DNA of 64,000 nucleotides from Tuberibacillus sp. Marseille-P3662. GTDB taxonomy: Bacteria > Bacillota > Bacilli > Bacillales > Sporolactobacillaceae. This document shows positions 32,698-41,005 of the stretch, piece by piece. The DNA lies in NCBI RefSeq assembly GCF_900178005.1, contig NZ_FXBS01000005.1, positions 62,001-126,000 on the forward strand. Reading direction: 5' to 3'. The notes under the pieces were generated by a model. The model was not told where the DNA came from, made no database searches, and saw only the letters and a program-made list of their open reading frames with translations. Numbering within the stretch: position 1 is the stretch's first letter; each line of letters opens with the position of its first letter. The position numbers were made by a program, and so were the translations under genes.

Positions 32698-32710
32698 TAT
32701 TTTACCTGTT

Positions 32711-32741
32711 GAAACCACTTCTCATAGTGGTTTCATTTTTT
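32711..32741 (+). terminator. terminator after parB
   Basis: Nine-bp stem GAAACCACT with its complement, six-base loop, then ATTTTTT. Confidence 0.9.
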
Positions 32742-32811
32742 AAGAAAGGCTGTTTTCGTAAATTTTGTTGCTTTCAACCTCATGGTTGAACCAAAATACG
32801 AAATGGTAGCT

Positions 32812-33060
32812 CCGTTGATTTCCGTTCCGGGCAGTCGCTTTCCGCGGGCAACGCTTCAGCCTCCTCGGAAGAAAACCACTTCCTGCGGGGTCTTCAGCTG
32901 TTGCTTTTCCCGCCGGAGTCGACGGCCCTTCACTCCAATCAATGACTTGGATTTCATTAAACATAATCAATGTTTTGAAGTTGTTAAGCACAATACTAGC
33001 GGAGGAAGTACACGGAGACTCCTGCGGGACTAGTGGCCAAAGTGAGACTCCGCAGGGCAT
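32812..33060. repeat. palindromic dispersed repeat element
   Basis: GC-rich non-coding block between parB and the DUF554 gene. The segment at 32883-32926 (CTGCGGGGTCTTCAGCTG...CCGCCGGAGTCGACGG) is similar to the complement of 33008-33055 (CTGCGGAGTCTCAC...CCCGCAGGAGTCTCCGTG), so the block is two diverged inverted copies around an AT-rich centre. Phrases such as CTTTCCGCGGGCAACGCTTC and CCCTTCACTCCAATCAA recur in intergenic repeats of many Bacillaceae. No RBS or protein-like frame is present; the open frames here are composition artefacts. Confidence 0.75.
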
Positions 33061-33062
33061 AC

Positions 33063-33200
33063 TAAGGATAATCAGCTAAATGCGTCACGTCTTGTGACAA
33101 CGCTGATCCTACCCACATCAATCCACCCCAAAAAGCAAAAATTGCTTTTCCGGGACCCCGGGTGTGGGCATGAGGAGGCTCACGGGTCACTCAGCGAGCG
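33063..33200. repeat. structured non-coding segment next to the repeat
   Basis: Contains nested inverted repeats: ATCAGC...GCTGAT enclosing GTCAC-GTCTT-GTGAC, then CCCACA...TGTGGG enclosing AAAAGCAAAAATTGCTTTT. It may be part of the same dispersed element or a separate structured RNA. No open frame with an RBS is seen. Confidence 0.45.
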
Positions 33201-33314
33201 CGTAGTGTATTTTCGGAGCGGTATATGACGATGCATTTTATAGATTTTGTGTAAAAGCAATAATCTTTTAGAAAATAGTCTTTAAGAAAAAGATAAGTGA
33301 TAGGAGTCATGTTT

Positions 33315-34028
33315 ATGGTACTTACAGGAACCCTCGTTAATGCCTTGGCTATTATGTTAGGGGCAGTCATTGGTACCTGTTTTTCTAAAATTCCTGATAA
33401 CATTAAAACAACGGTGAATCATGCCATGGCTTTAGCTGTGATTGTATTAGGACTACAGATGGGATTGAAAAGCGACAATTTTTTAATTGTGATCGGAAGC
33501 TTGGCCCTTGGCGGGGCTATCGGTGAATGCATAGATTTAGAAGCAGGTTTGAACCGTCTTGGAACATGGCTTGAACAAAAAGTGGGTGCAAAAAGAGAGA
33601 ATGGTGGCAATCATAATATTGCCCAAGGTTTTGTAACGGCAACTTTAGTGTTTGTTGTGGGCGCATTAGCCATTGTAGGGGCACTAGATGGTGGTTTAAG
33701 AGGAGACCATGATGTCCTCTTAACTAAAGCGATGTTAGATGGATTTTTTTCGATCATATTTGCAACAACGTTAGGTATTGGTGTTATTTTTAGCGCAGTA
33801 CCGGTATTCATTTATGAAGGAGCAATTGCCCTATTTGCGACTCAAATTCATCAATGGGTTCCTCAAGTGTTATTAGATAACTTTATTACAGAAATGACGG
33901 CGACAGGTGGTATCATGATTTTCGCTATTGGCTTAAATCTGATGAACTTGACCAATATCAAAACCGCCAATCTGTTACCAAGTATTGTGATTTGTGCCTG
34001 TATCGTAGCGGTTCAATTTATTTGGTAA
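33315..34028 (+). CDS. DUF554 family membrane protein
   Basis: About 237 residues with six or seven hydrophobic segments, matching the DUF554 (YqgA/YdfK-like) family of unknown function. Features include GTLVNALAIMLGAVIG at the start, LGGAIGECIDLE with two acidic residues, and FVVGALAIVGALDGG. The ATG at 33315 has TAGGAG eight bases upstream; an upstream GTG and ATG in frame are too close to or overlap that RBS. It converges with yyaC, leaving nine bases between stops. Transport is a reasonable guess but nothing shows the substrate. Confidence 0.85.
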   Translation: MVLTGTLVNALAIMLGAVIGTCFSKIPDNIKTTVNHAMALAVIVLGLQMGLKSDNFLIVIGSLALGGAIGECIDLEAGLNRLGTWLEQKVGAKRENGGNHNIAQGFVTATLVFVVGALAIVGALDGGLRGDHDVLLTKAMLDGFFSIIFATTLGIGVIFSAVPVFIYEGAIALFATQIHQWVPQVLLDNFITEMTATGGIMIFAIGLNLMNLTNIKTANLLPSIVICACIVAVQFIW

Positions 34029-34037
34029 CTTATAATA

Positions 34038-34643
34038 TTAAAAGCGAACATTAATCGTAGGCTGGGCCTCTTTGTTGAAGCGTTCTACGAGCGCGTCATG
34101 CAATCCCTCAGCGATCAGCTGAGACATTTGCATGACAAGGGATAGGCGTGTGTTTTGCAGAACAAAGTATTCCATATAGCCACTGACATTGACAATACCC
34201 GTAATATGGATGTTGCCCACAGGAGGCAACTCTTTTTTTACCCCTGCACCTGGTCTGACGGGGCCATCGGCGACAGTAACGGTTCCGACATTATTATACC
34301 GACCTAGACATGCGTCAACGCCAATAATAAATGGATGATCTAAATGTTTATTAATGTCATCAAGCGTATCTTGTAAATTAACGGCGTGGACAGGATGGTC
34401 TAGTGTTCCGTATATGTGATAAAGGGGAGAGTTCTGTTGTTTTAATTTTGCCCCTATAAGTGGACCTAAGGCATCACCTGTTGAACGGTCTGTTCCGATA
34501 CATATAACGGCAATGTTTTCTTCCTTATGGTTGTATAAGGCTTTTTGTATATATTTACTTAGTTGTTCCTTCGAGACGGGATCTTTGTAATGAACTCGGG
34601 TGTCCGCTTTTTTTAATGTTCGAAACTTGTCTTTTAGATTCAT
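34038..34643 (-). CDS. yyaC: YyaC, GPR-like spore protease homologue
   Basis: A 201-residue protein with the hydrogenase-maturation/GPR protease fold. ICIGTDRSTGDALGPLIG and IIGVDACLGRYNNVGTVTVADGPVRPGAGVKKELPPVG hold the conserved acidic residues. YyaC is a sporulation-associated protein in Bacillus whose exact substrate is not established. A sigma-G/sigma-F-like promoter lies upstream. Its presence supports an endospore former. RBS GAGGAG precedes the ATG. Confidence 0.92.
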   Translation of the reverse strand: MNLKDKFRTLKKADTRVHYKDPVSKEQLSKYIQKALYNHKEENIAVICIGTDRSTGDALGPLIGAKLKQQNSPLYHIYGTLDHPVHAVNLQDTLDDINKHLDHPFIIGVDACLGRYNNVGTVTVADGPVRPGAGVKKELPPVGNIHITGIVNVSGYMEYFVLQNTRLSLVMQMSQLIAEGLHDALVERFNKEAQPTINVRF

Positions 34644-34671
34644 AGGTGACTCTCCTCAATAATAATACTAT

Positions 34672-34701
34672 TAGTATACGGATATTTTCACTGATCTATA
34701 C
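34672..34701 (-). promoter_or_regulatory. possible forespore (sigma-G/F) promoter of yyaC
   Basis: On the minus strand GTATA, 18-bp spacer, TATACTA, close to the forespore consensus (-35 GMATR, -10 CATNMTA with 17-18 bp between). Placement 30-60 bp before yyaC fits. Confidence 0.45.
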
Positions 34702-34740
34702 ATTAAAAGACGGTAAGAAAATTGGAGGGGACCTAAATAG

Positions 34741-35754
34741 ATGTGGTTATCGGGAATCAAGTGGATGTTTTTGATCATCGGTACAATGATTGGTGCAGGG
34801 TATGCTTCTGGGCGTGAATTATGGCAATTTTTTGGACAAGAAAGTGAATTGGCGATTGTATTGTTTACAGCTTTATTTATTCTTTCAACGTTTGTCATTC
34901 TGAATATTAGTTTTGAATACAAAACCTATCACTACATACCTATCTTGAAGATGCTCTTAGGTGAAAAATTAACGTTTTTATATGATGGCATGATTGTCCT
35001 CTATTTATATACTACAACGGTGATTATGCTTGCGGGTGGCGGGGCGTCATTAGCTGTATTAGGTGTTCCATTTTGGATTGGTATTGGGATCATAAGCTCT
35101 ATGCTTGTATTGCTATTTATATGGGGCAATAAGGGTATGGTGATGATGAATGCCGTTGTAATTCCAGTATTGATTATATTGCTGGTGAGCGTTCTAATCA
35201 AATTCTCTCATGTAGGTGGGCAAATCTTGAAGTTAGATTGGCATCATCAGGCGAATTGGCCATCGGCTTTCACTTTCACAGCGCTAAATATATTACCATT
35301 GGTCGCTGTTTTGGGTGCGATCGGACGTGACATGAAGTCAAAAGGAGAAGTGTGGATTGCAAGTATTGGGAGTGGCTTAACATTAGGTATCATTTCCTTC
35401 TTATATAATCATTCACTGACTCAAGTGACGAATGAGATCATGCTATATGAAATTCCGTTGTTTGCTTTGTTAAAATCCTATCCATATGTTATGACAGTTG
35501 TGATGTCGACACTGCTTTGGTTTGCAATCTATACAACAGCGGCATCAGGTGTCTTTGGGTTAATTACACGGTTTAAAAAAATGGTGAACATGCCATTGTG
35601 GTTATTAGCTCTTATTCTCATATTAACGATGATTCCGATGACAATGGTTGGATTCTCCACATTAGTGGCTGTTCTATACCCGATATATGGATTGCTAAAT
35701 CTTTATTTTTTGGCCTCAGTGTTGATTTTTCCGATAATGCAAAAAGGTCATTAA
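34741..35754 (+). CDS. YkvI-like membrane transporter
   Basis: 337 residues with about ten hydrophobic segments, resembling the YkvI family of the APC superfamily. The N terminus contains GTMIGAGYASGRELWQFFG, whose helix-breaking glycines are typical of substrate/ion sites in APC-fold transporters. The RBS GGAGGGG precedes ATG at 34741. It is divergent from yyaC. Substrate is unknown; amino acids or related compounds are possible for the superfamily. Confidence 0.82.
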   Translation: MWLSGIKWMFLIIGTMIGAGYASGRELWQFFGQESELAIVLFTALFILSTFVILNISFEYKTYHYIPILKMLLGEKLTFLYDGMIVLYLYTTTVIMLAGGGASLAVLGVPFWIGIGIISSMLVLLFIWGNKGMVMMNAVVIPVLIILLVSVLIKFSHVGGQILKLDWHHQANWPSAFTFTALNILPLVAVLGAIGRDMKSKGEVWIASIGSGLTLGIISFLYNHSLTQVTNEIMLYEIPLFALLKSYPYVMTVVMSTLLWFAIYTTAASGVFGLITRFKKMVNMPLWLLALILILTMIPMTMVGFSTLVAVLYPIYGLLNLYFLASVLIFPIMQKGH

Positions 35755-35774
35755 AAATTGAATATCATTAGAAA

Positions 35775-35803
35775 TTGAATCCACAGGAAGATTGGGTTAT
35801 AAT
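35775..35803 (+). promoter_or_regulatory. promoter of the glyQS T-box transcript
   Basis: TTGAAT, 17-bp spacer, TATAAT; transcription would start just before the T-box Stem I. Confidence 0.75.
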
Positions 35804-35832
35804 AATTTGTAATATACATTATACGTGTAACA

Positions 35833-36044
35833 GTGATGAGAGAAAGTAGTACTTGAAGTGATGCTTGTATAGCGATTCGGGGATGGTGAAAGCCTGATCA
35901 AGTCCTTCTAGGAAGGCGTTCTTGAACTGTTTTTTTCTAAAGGGGATACGGTTGGATGACAGCCGTGTCAAATAGGGTGGAACCGCGTGAGGCTGTATAG
36001 CTCCCGTCCCTAGGTTGTTGATGACCTAGGGCGGGAGTTTTATT
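35833..36044 (+). promoter_or_regulatory. T-box leader of glyQS
   Basis: AGGGTGGAACCGCG at 35974-35987 is the conserved T-box sequence, followed by a strong terminator hairpin (CTCCCGTCCCTAGGT and complement, 36001-36037) and TTTTATT. Stem I begins with GATGAGAGAAAG. GGC in GGAAGGCG is the likely glycine specifier codon. Uncharged tRNA-Gly should allow read-through into glyQS. Confidence 0.93.
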
Positions 36045-36068
36045 ATGGGTAGAAAAGGAGCGAGTAAT

Positions 36069-37451
36069 ATGACTGTGACAATGGAGACAATTGTTAACTT
36101 ATCAAAACAACGGGGATTTATCTTTCCCGGTTCAGAAATTTACGGTGGACTTTCTAATACATGGGATTATGGTCCATTAGGCGTTGAACTGAAGCGTAAC
36201 ATTAAAGAAGCTTGGTGGAAAAAGTTTGTTCAGGAATCACCCTATAATGTGGGGGTCGATGCGGGTATTCTAATGAATCCAAAAACTTGGGAAGCTTCGG
36301 GTCACCTTGGTAACTTCAATGATCCGTTGATGGATTGTAAACAATGTAAATCAAGGCAAAGAGCGGATAAGTTAATTGAAGATCAAATTGGTGAAGAGAA
36401 TCTCGATCAGGCTGTCGATGCCTTACCGTTTGATGAGATGCAGCAGTTGATTGAGGATCATCATATTCAATGTCCAGTATGCGGGGCTGAGGATTTTACA
36501 CCGATTCGCCAATTCAACTTGATGTTCAAGACCTATCAAGGGGTGACCGAATCGAGTTCAGATGAAATTTATTTGCGCCCTGAAACGGCTCAAGGTATTT
36601 TTGTTAATTTCAAAAGTATCCAAAGGTCGATGCGTAAAAAACTGCCATTTGGTATCGGTCAGATCGGTAAATCTTTTCGGAACGAGATTACGCCAGGTAA
36701 TTTTACTTTTCGCACGAGGGAATTTGAGCAAATGGAATTGGAGTTTTTCTGCAAACCAGGGGAGGAGATGGAGTGGTATCATTATTGGAAACAATATTGC
36801 CGTACGTGGCTGCTATCTCTTGGTATGACTGAAAACAACATCCGTTTACATGAACACTCTGATGAGGAACTTTCCCATTATAGTAATGCAACAACGGATT
36901 TTGAGTACGACTTTCCGTTCGGTTGGGGTGAGCTTTGGGGCATTGCCTCTAGAACAGATTATGATTTAAGCAAGCATATGGCGTATTCTGGTGAAGATCT
37001 GCGATATATTGATCAGGAGAGCGGTGACCGTTATATTCCGTATGTCATTGAGCCAGCCCTTGGAGCTGACCGGGTTACTTTGGCGTTTTTAGTTGATGCT
37101 TATCAAGAAGAACAATTAAATGAAAAAGATTCACGTTATGTTCTACAATTTCATCCGGCATTAGCTCCTTATAAAGCGGCTATTTTTCCATTATCAAAAA
37201 AACTGAAGGATGAAGCTCAAGAAGTCTATCAAGAACTGGCTAAGCATTTTATGGTTGATTATGATGAATCAGGTTCAATTGGCAAACGCTATCGCCGACA
37301 GGATGAAATCGGGACACCGTATTGCATCACTTATGATTTTGACTCAAAAGAAGATGGGCAGGTCACCGTTCGTAATCGTGATACTATGGAACAAGTTCGG
37401 ATGCCAATATTGGAATTAAAATCGTTTCTTGAAGAAAAGACTGCCTTTTAA
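36069..37451 (+). CDS. glyQS: glycyl-tRNA synthetase (single-chain alpha2 type)
   Basis: Class II synthetase charging tRNA-Gly, about 460 residues, the dimeric form unlike the two-gene alpha2beta2 enzyme of B. subtilis. Visible are [19 protein letters not shown], a CKQC...CPVCG zinc-type insert, motif 2 ([20 protein letters not shown]) and motif 3-like [14 protein letters not shown], then the C-terminal anticodon domain. The ATG at 36069 has AAGGAG eight bases upstream; a GTG/ATG further upstream lacks one. Controlled by the T-box leader just before it. Confidence 0.97.
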   Translation: MTVTMETIVNLSKQRGFIFPGSEIYGGLSNTWDYGPLGVELKRNIKEAWWKKFVQESPYNVGVDAGILMNPKTWEASGHLGNFNDPLMDCKQCKSRQRADKLIEDQIGEENLDQAVDALPFDEMQQLIEDHHIQCPVCGAEDFTPIRQFNLMFKTYQGVTESSSDEIYLRPETAQGIFVNFKSIQRSMRKKLPFGIGQIGKSFRNEITPGNFTFRTREFEQMELEFFCKPGEEMEWYHYWKQYCRTWLLSLGMTENNIRLHEHSDEELSHYSNATTDFEYDFPFGWGELWGIASRTDYDLSKHMAYSGEDLRYIDQESGDRYIPYVIEPALGADRVTLAFLVDAYQEEQLNEKDSRYVLQFHPALAPYKAAIFPLSKKLKDEAQEVYQELAKHFMVDYDESGSIGKRYRRQDEIGTPYCITYDFDSKEDGQVTVRNRDTMEQVRMPILELKSFLEEKTAF

Positions 37452-37485
37452 TTGGAAACGTCTCAGGACAAGGAGGAGATGGATC

Positions 37486-37704
37486 ATGTCGGAGCAAAAA
37501 CCGACGTTTCAATTGAATGATGTTGTTGAAATGAAAAAACCTCATCCGTGTGGGGAAAATAAATGGCAGATTATCCGAATGGGAGCTGATATTCGGATCA
37601 AATGCGTCGGTTGTGGCCATAGTGTAATGATGCCAAGAAGCCAGTTCAGAAAGAAGTTTAAAAAAGTCCTGGAACGAGCTGAAGAAACGGGAGAAGAACA
37701 GTAA
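37486..37704 (+). CDS. yyzM: DUF951 family protein (YyzM-like)
   Basis: 72-residue protein of the DUF951 family. The core VVEMKKPHPCGENKW...RIKCVGCGHSVMMPRSQF has three cysteines (one PHPCG, two in CVGC) that suggest zinc binding. AGGAGGAG precedes the ATG at 37486. It sits between glyQS and a parS site and just before ychF, its usual neighbour. Function unknown; nucleic acid binding is plausible. Confidence 0.88.
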   Translation: MSEQKPTFQLNDVVEMKKPHPCGENKWQIIRMGADIRIKCVGCGHSVMMPRSQFRKKFKKVLERAEETGEEQ

Positions 37705-37720
37705 TGTTTCACGTGAAACA
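37705..37720. other. parS: parS site after the DUF951 gene
   Basis: Perfect TGTTTCACGTGAAACA starting at the base after the DUF951 stop codon, about 5 kb from the copy inside parB. Confidence 0.95.
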
Positions 37721-37832
37721 TTTTTAGGCAAGCCTATCCGGCTTGTCTTTTTCTTGTCTTGTCTCTATAATTGGAATGGACGAAGAAGAGCCCTTATCGC
37801 AGGCGCCCGAACGAATAGGGAGGCAATGATAG

Positions 37833-38933
37833 ATGTCATTAACAACCGGAATTGTTGGTTTACCTAACGTTGGTAAGTCAACTTTATTTAATGCAATTAC
37901 ACAGGCAGGTGCGGAATCTGCCAATTATCCATTCTGTACAATTGATCCAAACGTTGGGATTGTTAATGTTCCTGATGATCGCTTAACAGATCTTACTGAA
38001 ATGTTCCATCCAAAAGAAACGATTCCCACAACATTTGAGTTCACGGATATAGCAGGGTTAGTCAAAGGGGCCAGTCAAGGTGAAGGCCTAGGCAATCAAT
38101 TTTTAGCTAATATTCGTCAGGTCGACGCGATTTCCCATGTGGTTCGCTGCTTTGAAGACGGCGATGTCACTCACGTATCAGGAAAAATTGATCCGATCGA
38201 TGATATTGAAACCATCAATTTAGAATTGATTTTAGCTGATCTGGAATCGGTTAATAAACGGATGGCTCGAGTAGAAAAAATGGCTAAGCAGAAAGATAAA
38301 AATGCTATGGCTGAATATGCTGCACTAAGTAAGCTCCAAGAGGCGTTTGAAAATGAACAGCCAGCGCGTCAAGTAGAACTAACGGATGATGAGCAGCAAG
38401 TGATCAAACACCTAAATCTATTGACGATTAAGCCAATCCTTTATGTTGCAAATGTCAGCGAAGAGGATATTGCAGCAGGAGAAGAGAATGAACATGTCAA
38501 AAATGTGAAGGCTTATGCAGAGAAGGATGGCGCACGAGTTGTCGTTATTTCTGCTAAAATTGAGTCAGAAATTGCGGAGCTTGAAGGGGAGGAAAAGCAG
38601 AGCTTTTTAGATGAACTCGACATTGACAAATCCGGACTCGATCAATTGATTGAAGAAAGTTATGATTTACTAGGACTCGCAACTTTCTTTACTGCCAGTG
38701 AAAAGGAAGTACGAGCTTGGACGTTTAAGCAAGGGATGAAGGCGCCACAAACTGCGGGTGTCATTCATACGGATTTTGAAAGAGGATTTATTCGGGCCGA
38801 AGTTGTTTCTTTCACTAATTTGATGGAAGCGGGTTCGATGAATCAATCTAAGGAAAATGGTAAGCTTCGTTTGGAAGGTAAAGATTATGTCGTTCAGGAT
38901 GGCGATGTCATGCACTTTCGGTTTAATGTATAA
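37833..38933 (+). CDS. ychF: redox-regulated ATPase YchF (OLA1 family)
   Basis: A 366-residue Obg-related P-loop protein that prefers ATP over GTP. It has GLPNVGKSTLFNAIT, the DIAGLVKGASQGEGLGNQFL switch region, a helical coiled insert near 140-190, NVSEED in place of the usual NKxD (the basis of ATP preference), and a C-terminal TGS domain. It is associated with ribosomes and stress responses. RBS GGGAGG precedes the ATG. It stands alone between terminators. Confidence 0.97.
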   Translation: MSLTTGIVGLPNVGKSTLFNAITQAGAESANYPFCTIDPNVGIVNVPDDRLTDLTEMFHPKETIPTTFEFTDIAGLVKGASQGEGLGNQFLANIRQVDAISHVVRCFEDGDVTHVSGKIDPIDDIETINLELILADLESVNKRMARVEKMAKQKDKNAMAEYAALSKLQEAFENEQPARQVELTDDEQQVIKHLNLLTIKPILYVANVSEEDIAAGEENEHVKNVKAYAEKDGARVVVISAKIESEIAELEGEEKQSFLDELDIDKSGLDQLIEESYDLLGLATFFTASEKEVRAWTFKQGMKAPQTAGVIHTDFERGFIRAEVVSFTNLMEAGSMNQSKENGKLRLEGKDYVVQDGDVMHFRFNV

Positions 38934-38948
38934 ACCAGGTATTGGTTT

Positions 38949-38988
38949 AAATCGGTCTTAGCGAATGAATATTCACTAGACCGATTTT
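38949..38988 (+). terminator. terminator after ychF
   Basis: AAATCGGTCT...AGACCGATTT stem with an interior loop, followed by T residues. Confidence 0.75.
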
Positions 38989-38992
38989 TCAC

Positions 38993-39021
38993 TTGACTTA
39001 ATCGAACATTTGTTCTAACAT
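38993..39021 (+). promoter_or_regulatory. promoter P1 of rpsF-ssbA-rpsR with LexA-like box
   Basis: TTGACT, 17-bp spacer, TAACAT. The spacer and first -10 base contain CGAACATTTGTTCT (39003-39016), matching the Bacillus LexA/DinR box (CGAAC-N4-GTTCG) except for the last base. LexA bound here would cover the promoter, giving SOS control. Confidence 0.65.
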
Positions 39022-39054
39022 AAAGTTAGTTCAAGGTTTTCATTAGTTTGTTCG

Positions 39055-39084
39055 TTGCGCAAGTATGGCTTCCTATGCTATAAT
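39055..39084 (+). promoter_or_regulatory. promoter P2 of rpsF-ssbA-rpsR
   Basis: TTGCGC, 18-bp spacer, perfect TATAAT with an upstream TG (extended -10, TATGCTATAAT). It lies about 75 bp before rpsF. The short GC-rich leader that follows, with GGGGCCGCTCAGACC, is a candidate S6:S18 autoregulatory structure, not proven here. Confidence 0.7.
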
Positions 39085-39156
39085 ACGTTTCTGTGAGTGA
39101 TAGTAGCACTCTCTGCTCCTTTAAGGGGCCGCTCAGACCAAAGGGAGGTGACATAC

Positions 39157-39450
39157 GTGCGTAAATACGAAATCATGTATATTCTTCGTCCTGACTTGGA
39201 TGAAGAACAAGAAAATGCAACGAAAGAAAACGCCAAGCAAATTTTAACGGATAACGGTGCGGAAATCCGTGAAGTTGAATCCATGGGCAAACGTCGTCTT
39301 GCTTATGAGATTAAAGGTTATCATAATGGTGTTTATGTTGTTTTATATGTTAACGCCGGTGAAGAAGCCATTAACGAATTTGATCGTCGCGTCAAGATCA
39401 ATGATGATATCATTCGTTTTATGGTCATCAGAGACGAACGCGAAGACTAA
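39157..39450 (+). CDS. rpsF: ribosomal protein S6
   Basis: 97-residue 30S protein that binds S18. RKYEIMYILRPDLDEEQ at the start, LAYEIKGYHNGVYVVLYVNA in the middle and INDDIIRFMVIR at the end are typical. GTG start at 39157 with GGGAGGTG upstream; the upstream open frame overlaps the leader and is not S6. First gene of rpsF-ssbA-rpsR. Confidence 0.99.
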   Translation: MRKYEIMYILRPDLDEEQENATKENAKQILTDNGAEIREVESMGKRRLAYEIKGYHNGVYVVLYVNAGEEAINEFDRRVKINDDIIRFMVIRDERED

Positions 39451-39468
39451 TATTTAGGGGAGATTCTG

Positions 39469-39957
39469 ATGATAAATCGAGTTGTTTTGGTTGGCCGTCT
39501 GACAAAAGACCCGGAACTCCGTTATACGCCAAGTGGCGTTGCTGTTGCCAATTTTACTCTGGCTGTGAACCGCCCGTTTACAAACCAACAAGGTGAGCGC
39601 GAAGCTGATTTTATTCAAATTGTCGTTTGGCGTAGACAAGCTGAAAATACAGCTAACTTTGTTGGTAAAGGAAGCTTGGTCGGTATTGATGGTCGCCTGC
39701 AAACAAGAAGTTTTGATAATAATGAAGGTCGTCGAGTCTTTATGACAGAAGTCGTAGGCGACAGTGTTCAATTTCTTGAACCCAAAGGCTCTAAGGGTCA
39801 GTCGGCAGGTATGAATAATAACTTCGGAAGTCCAAATCCGAATAACCAAACGAACTATCAACAGAATCAAACCAGCAATAATCGTCCGTCCGATAGTGAT
39901 CCGTTTGCTGATGATGGCAAACCCATTGATATAACAGATGATGATTTACCATTTTAG
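39469..39957 (+). CDS. ssbA: single-stranded DNA-binding protein SsbA
   Basis: 162 residues. The OB fold covers 1-105 ([41 protein letters not shown]), followed by a Gln/Asn-rich linker and the acidic tip DDDLPF that docks replication and repair proteins. Length and tip identify the essential replicative SsbA. It is between the S6 and S18 genes as in B. subtilis. A LexA-like box in the operon promoter suggests damage control. Confidence 0.98.
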   Translation: MINRVVLVGRLTKDPELRYTPSGVAVANFTLAVNRPFTNQQGEREADFIQIVVWRRQAENTANFVGKGSLVGIDGRLQTRSFDNNEGRRVFMTEVVGDSVQFLEPKGSKGQSAGMNNNFGSPNPNNQTNYQQNQTSNNRPSDSDPFADDGKPIDITDDDLPF

Positions 39958-39995
39958 ATACGGACCTTAAATAAATGAAAAAGGAGGGAGTCCCC

Positions 39996-40217
39996 ATGGC
40001 AAGAAGACGCAAGCGTAAAAAGGTGTGTTATTTTACTGTCAACAACATTAAGTATATTGACTATAAAGATGTTGACTTGTTAAAACGGTTCGTTTCCGAT
40101 CGCGGAAAAATTTTGCCTCGTCGTGTCACAGGCACAAGTGCAAAATACCAACGCCAACTGACTCGTGCAATTAAACGTGCACGCCAAGTGGCATTGTTGC
40201 CATACGCAAGCGAATAA
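39996..40217 (+). CDS. rpsR: ribosomal protein S18
   Basis: 73-residue basic 30S protein; [14 protein letters not shown] at the start, [32 protein letters not shown] in the middle. Single Cys near the N terminus is retained from the zinc-type ancestor. ATG at 39996 follows AAGGAGGG; the upstream MKKEGVP extension overlaps the RBS and is rejected. Last gene of its operon. Confidence 0.98.
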   Translation: MARRRKRKKVCYFTVNNIKYIDYKDVDLLKRFVSDRGKILPRRVTGTSAKYQRQLTRAIKRARQVALLPYASE

Positions 40218-40230
40218 TAGATGCAAAATA

Positions 40231-40265
40231 AAAAGCAGCAGGGATTCCCCTGTTGCTTTTTATTA
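40231..40265. terminator. terminator after rpsR (bidirectional shape)
   Basis: Stem AAAAGCAGCAGGG/CCCTGTTGCTTTT with one G-T pair and a four-base loop; T run on the plus side and A run on the left. Confidence 0.88.
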
Positions 40266-40303
40266 GGTTTCCGTAGCGCAACATTGATCGTCAGGAACCA
40301 GTC

Positions 40304-40756
40304 TTAAGAAGGCTGGTTCCTAATAGCATTAAAGAGATGATCAGGATTTAATAAGAGCAATGATGCATTGTCGGCTTGGATGACACCATCGGCCATTGAC
40401 TCTATATTTGATAGGTTGGTTGCAACTGATTCTTGTAACGGCATACTAGTCGATTCTAACATCCGGCTAACGCCGCTGACATGAAGGGCATAAGTAGATG
40501 TTGTCGGTGGGTTGATTATAATATATTTCCCTGTGTTTGCACTTAGAGGTTGACCGCTTGCTATAAGGTATAGGTCAATTAATGCATATACTTCACCTCG
40601 TAAGTGAAATACACCTTCAATGGCTGGAGGTGTTTTTGGTAATGGTTGCGTCTGCTTCGGCTCAATGATTTCCAAAACCGTTTCAGCAGGAAGCGCGATT
40701 GAAAGCTCAGCCATATATAATTCAATCATTTTGATCATTCCAATATCATTGGCCAA
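40304..40756 (-). CDS. CheW-like chemotaxis coupling domain protein
   Basis: 150 residues forming a single CheW domain: IELYMAELSIALPAETVLEII, PAIEGVFHLRGEVYALIDLYL (the HLRGEV block is the family signature) and YALHVSGVSRMLE. CheW links receptors to CheA; a lone cheW-like gene far from other chemotaxis genes is unusual, and it is opposite in strand to its neighbours. TTG start with AGGAGG seven bases upstream; no ATG fits an RBS. Whether it serves chemotaxis or another CheA-like kinase is not known. Confidence 0.85.
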   Translation of the reverse strand: MANDIGMIKMIELYMAELSIALPAETVLEIIEPKQTQPLPKTPPAIEGVFHLRGEVYALIDLYLIASGQPLSANTGKYIIINPPTTSTYALHVSGVSRMLESTSMPLQESVATNLSNIESMADGVIQADNASLLLLNPDHLFNAIRNQPS

Positions 40757-41005
40757 TTAGGTAGCCTCCTTCTAATTTAGAATGGTTGTTAAAAACCTAC
40801 TACATCTTTATCGGCAAAACTGGTTCTATGTTTTAATCTAATATAACCGCAGATGGTATAACCGTTTAAACTCATCCTTGTTAGACTAGAATAAGCTAAG
40901 ACAGACTTCGTTGTCCCTTTATGATTTTTAATTGTCGGCATTGGTTGTAGAATAGAGAGATAGAAAGTAAAATTGAGTGAGACAGGTTTATAGGGGTGCT
41001 ATAAA

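Noticed and set aside
32740-33060. Open reading frames on both strands through the palindromic repeat
   Set aside because: No ribosome binding site and no protein-like pattern; they follow from GC-rich inverted repeats in a non-coding element.
40293-40321. Terminator for the cheW-like gene
   Set aside because: The AGGAACCAGTC hairpin overlaps the stop codon but has no T tract after it on the minus strand; the rpsR terminator may serve both directions.
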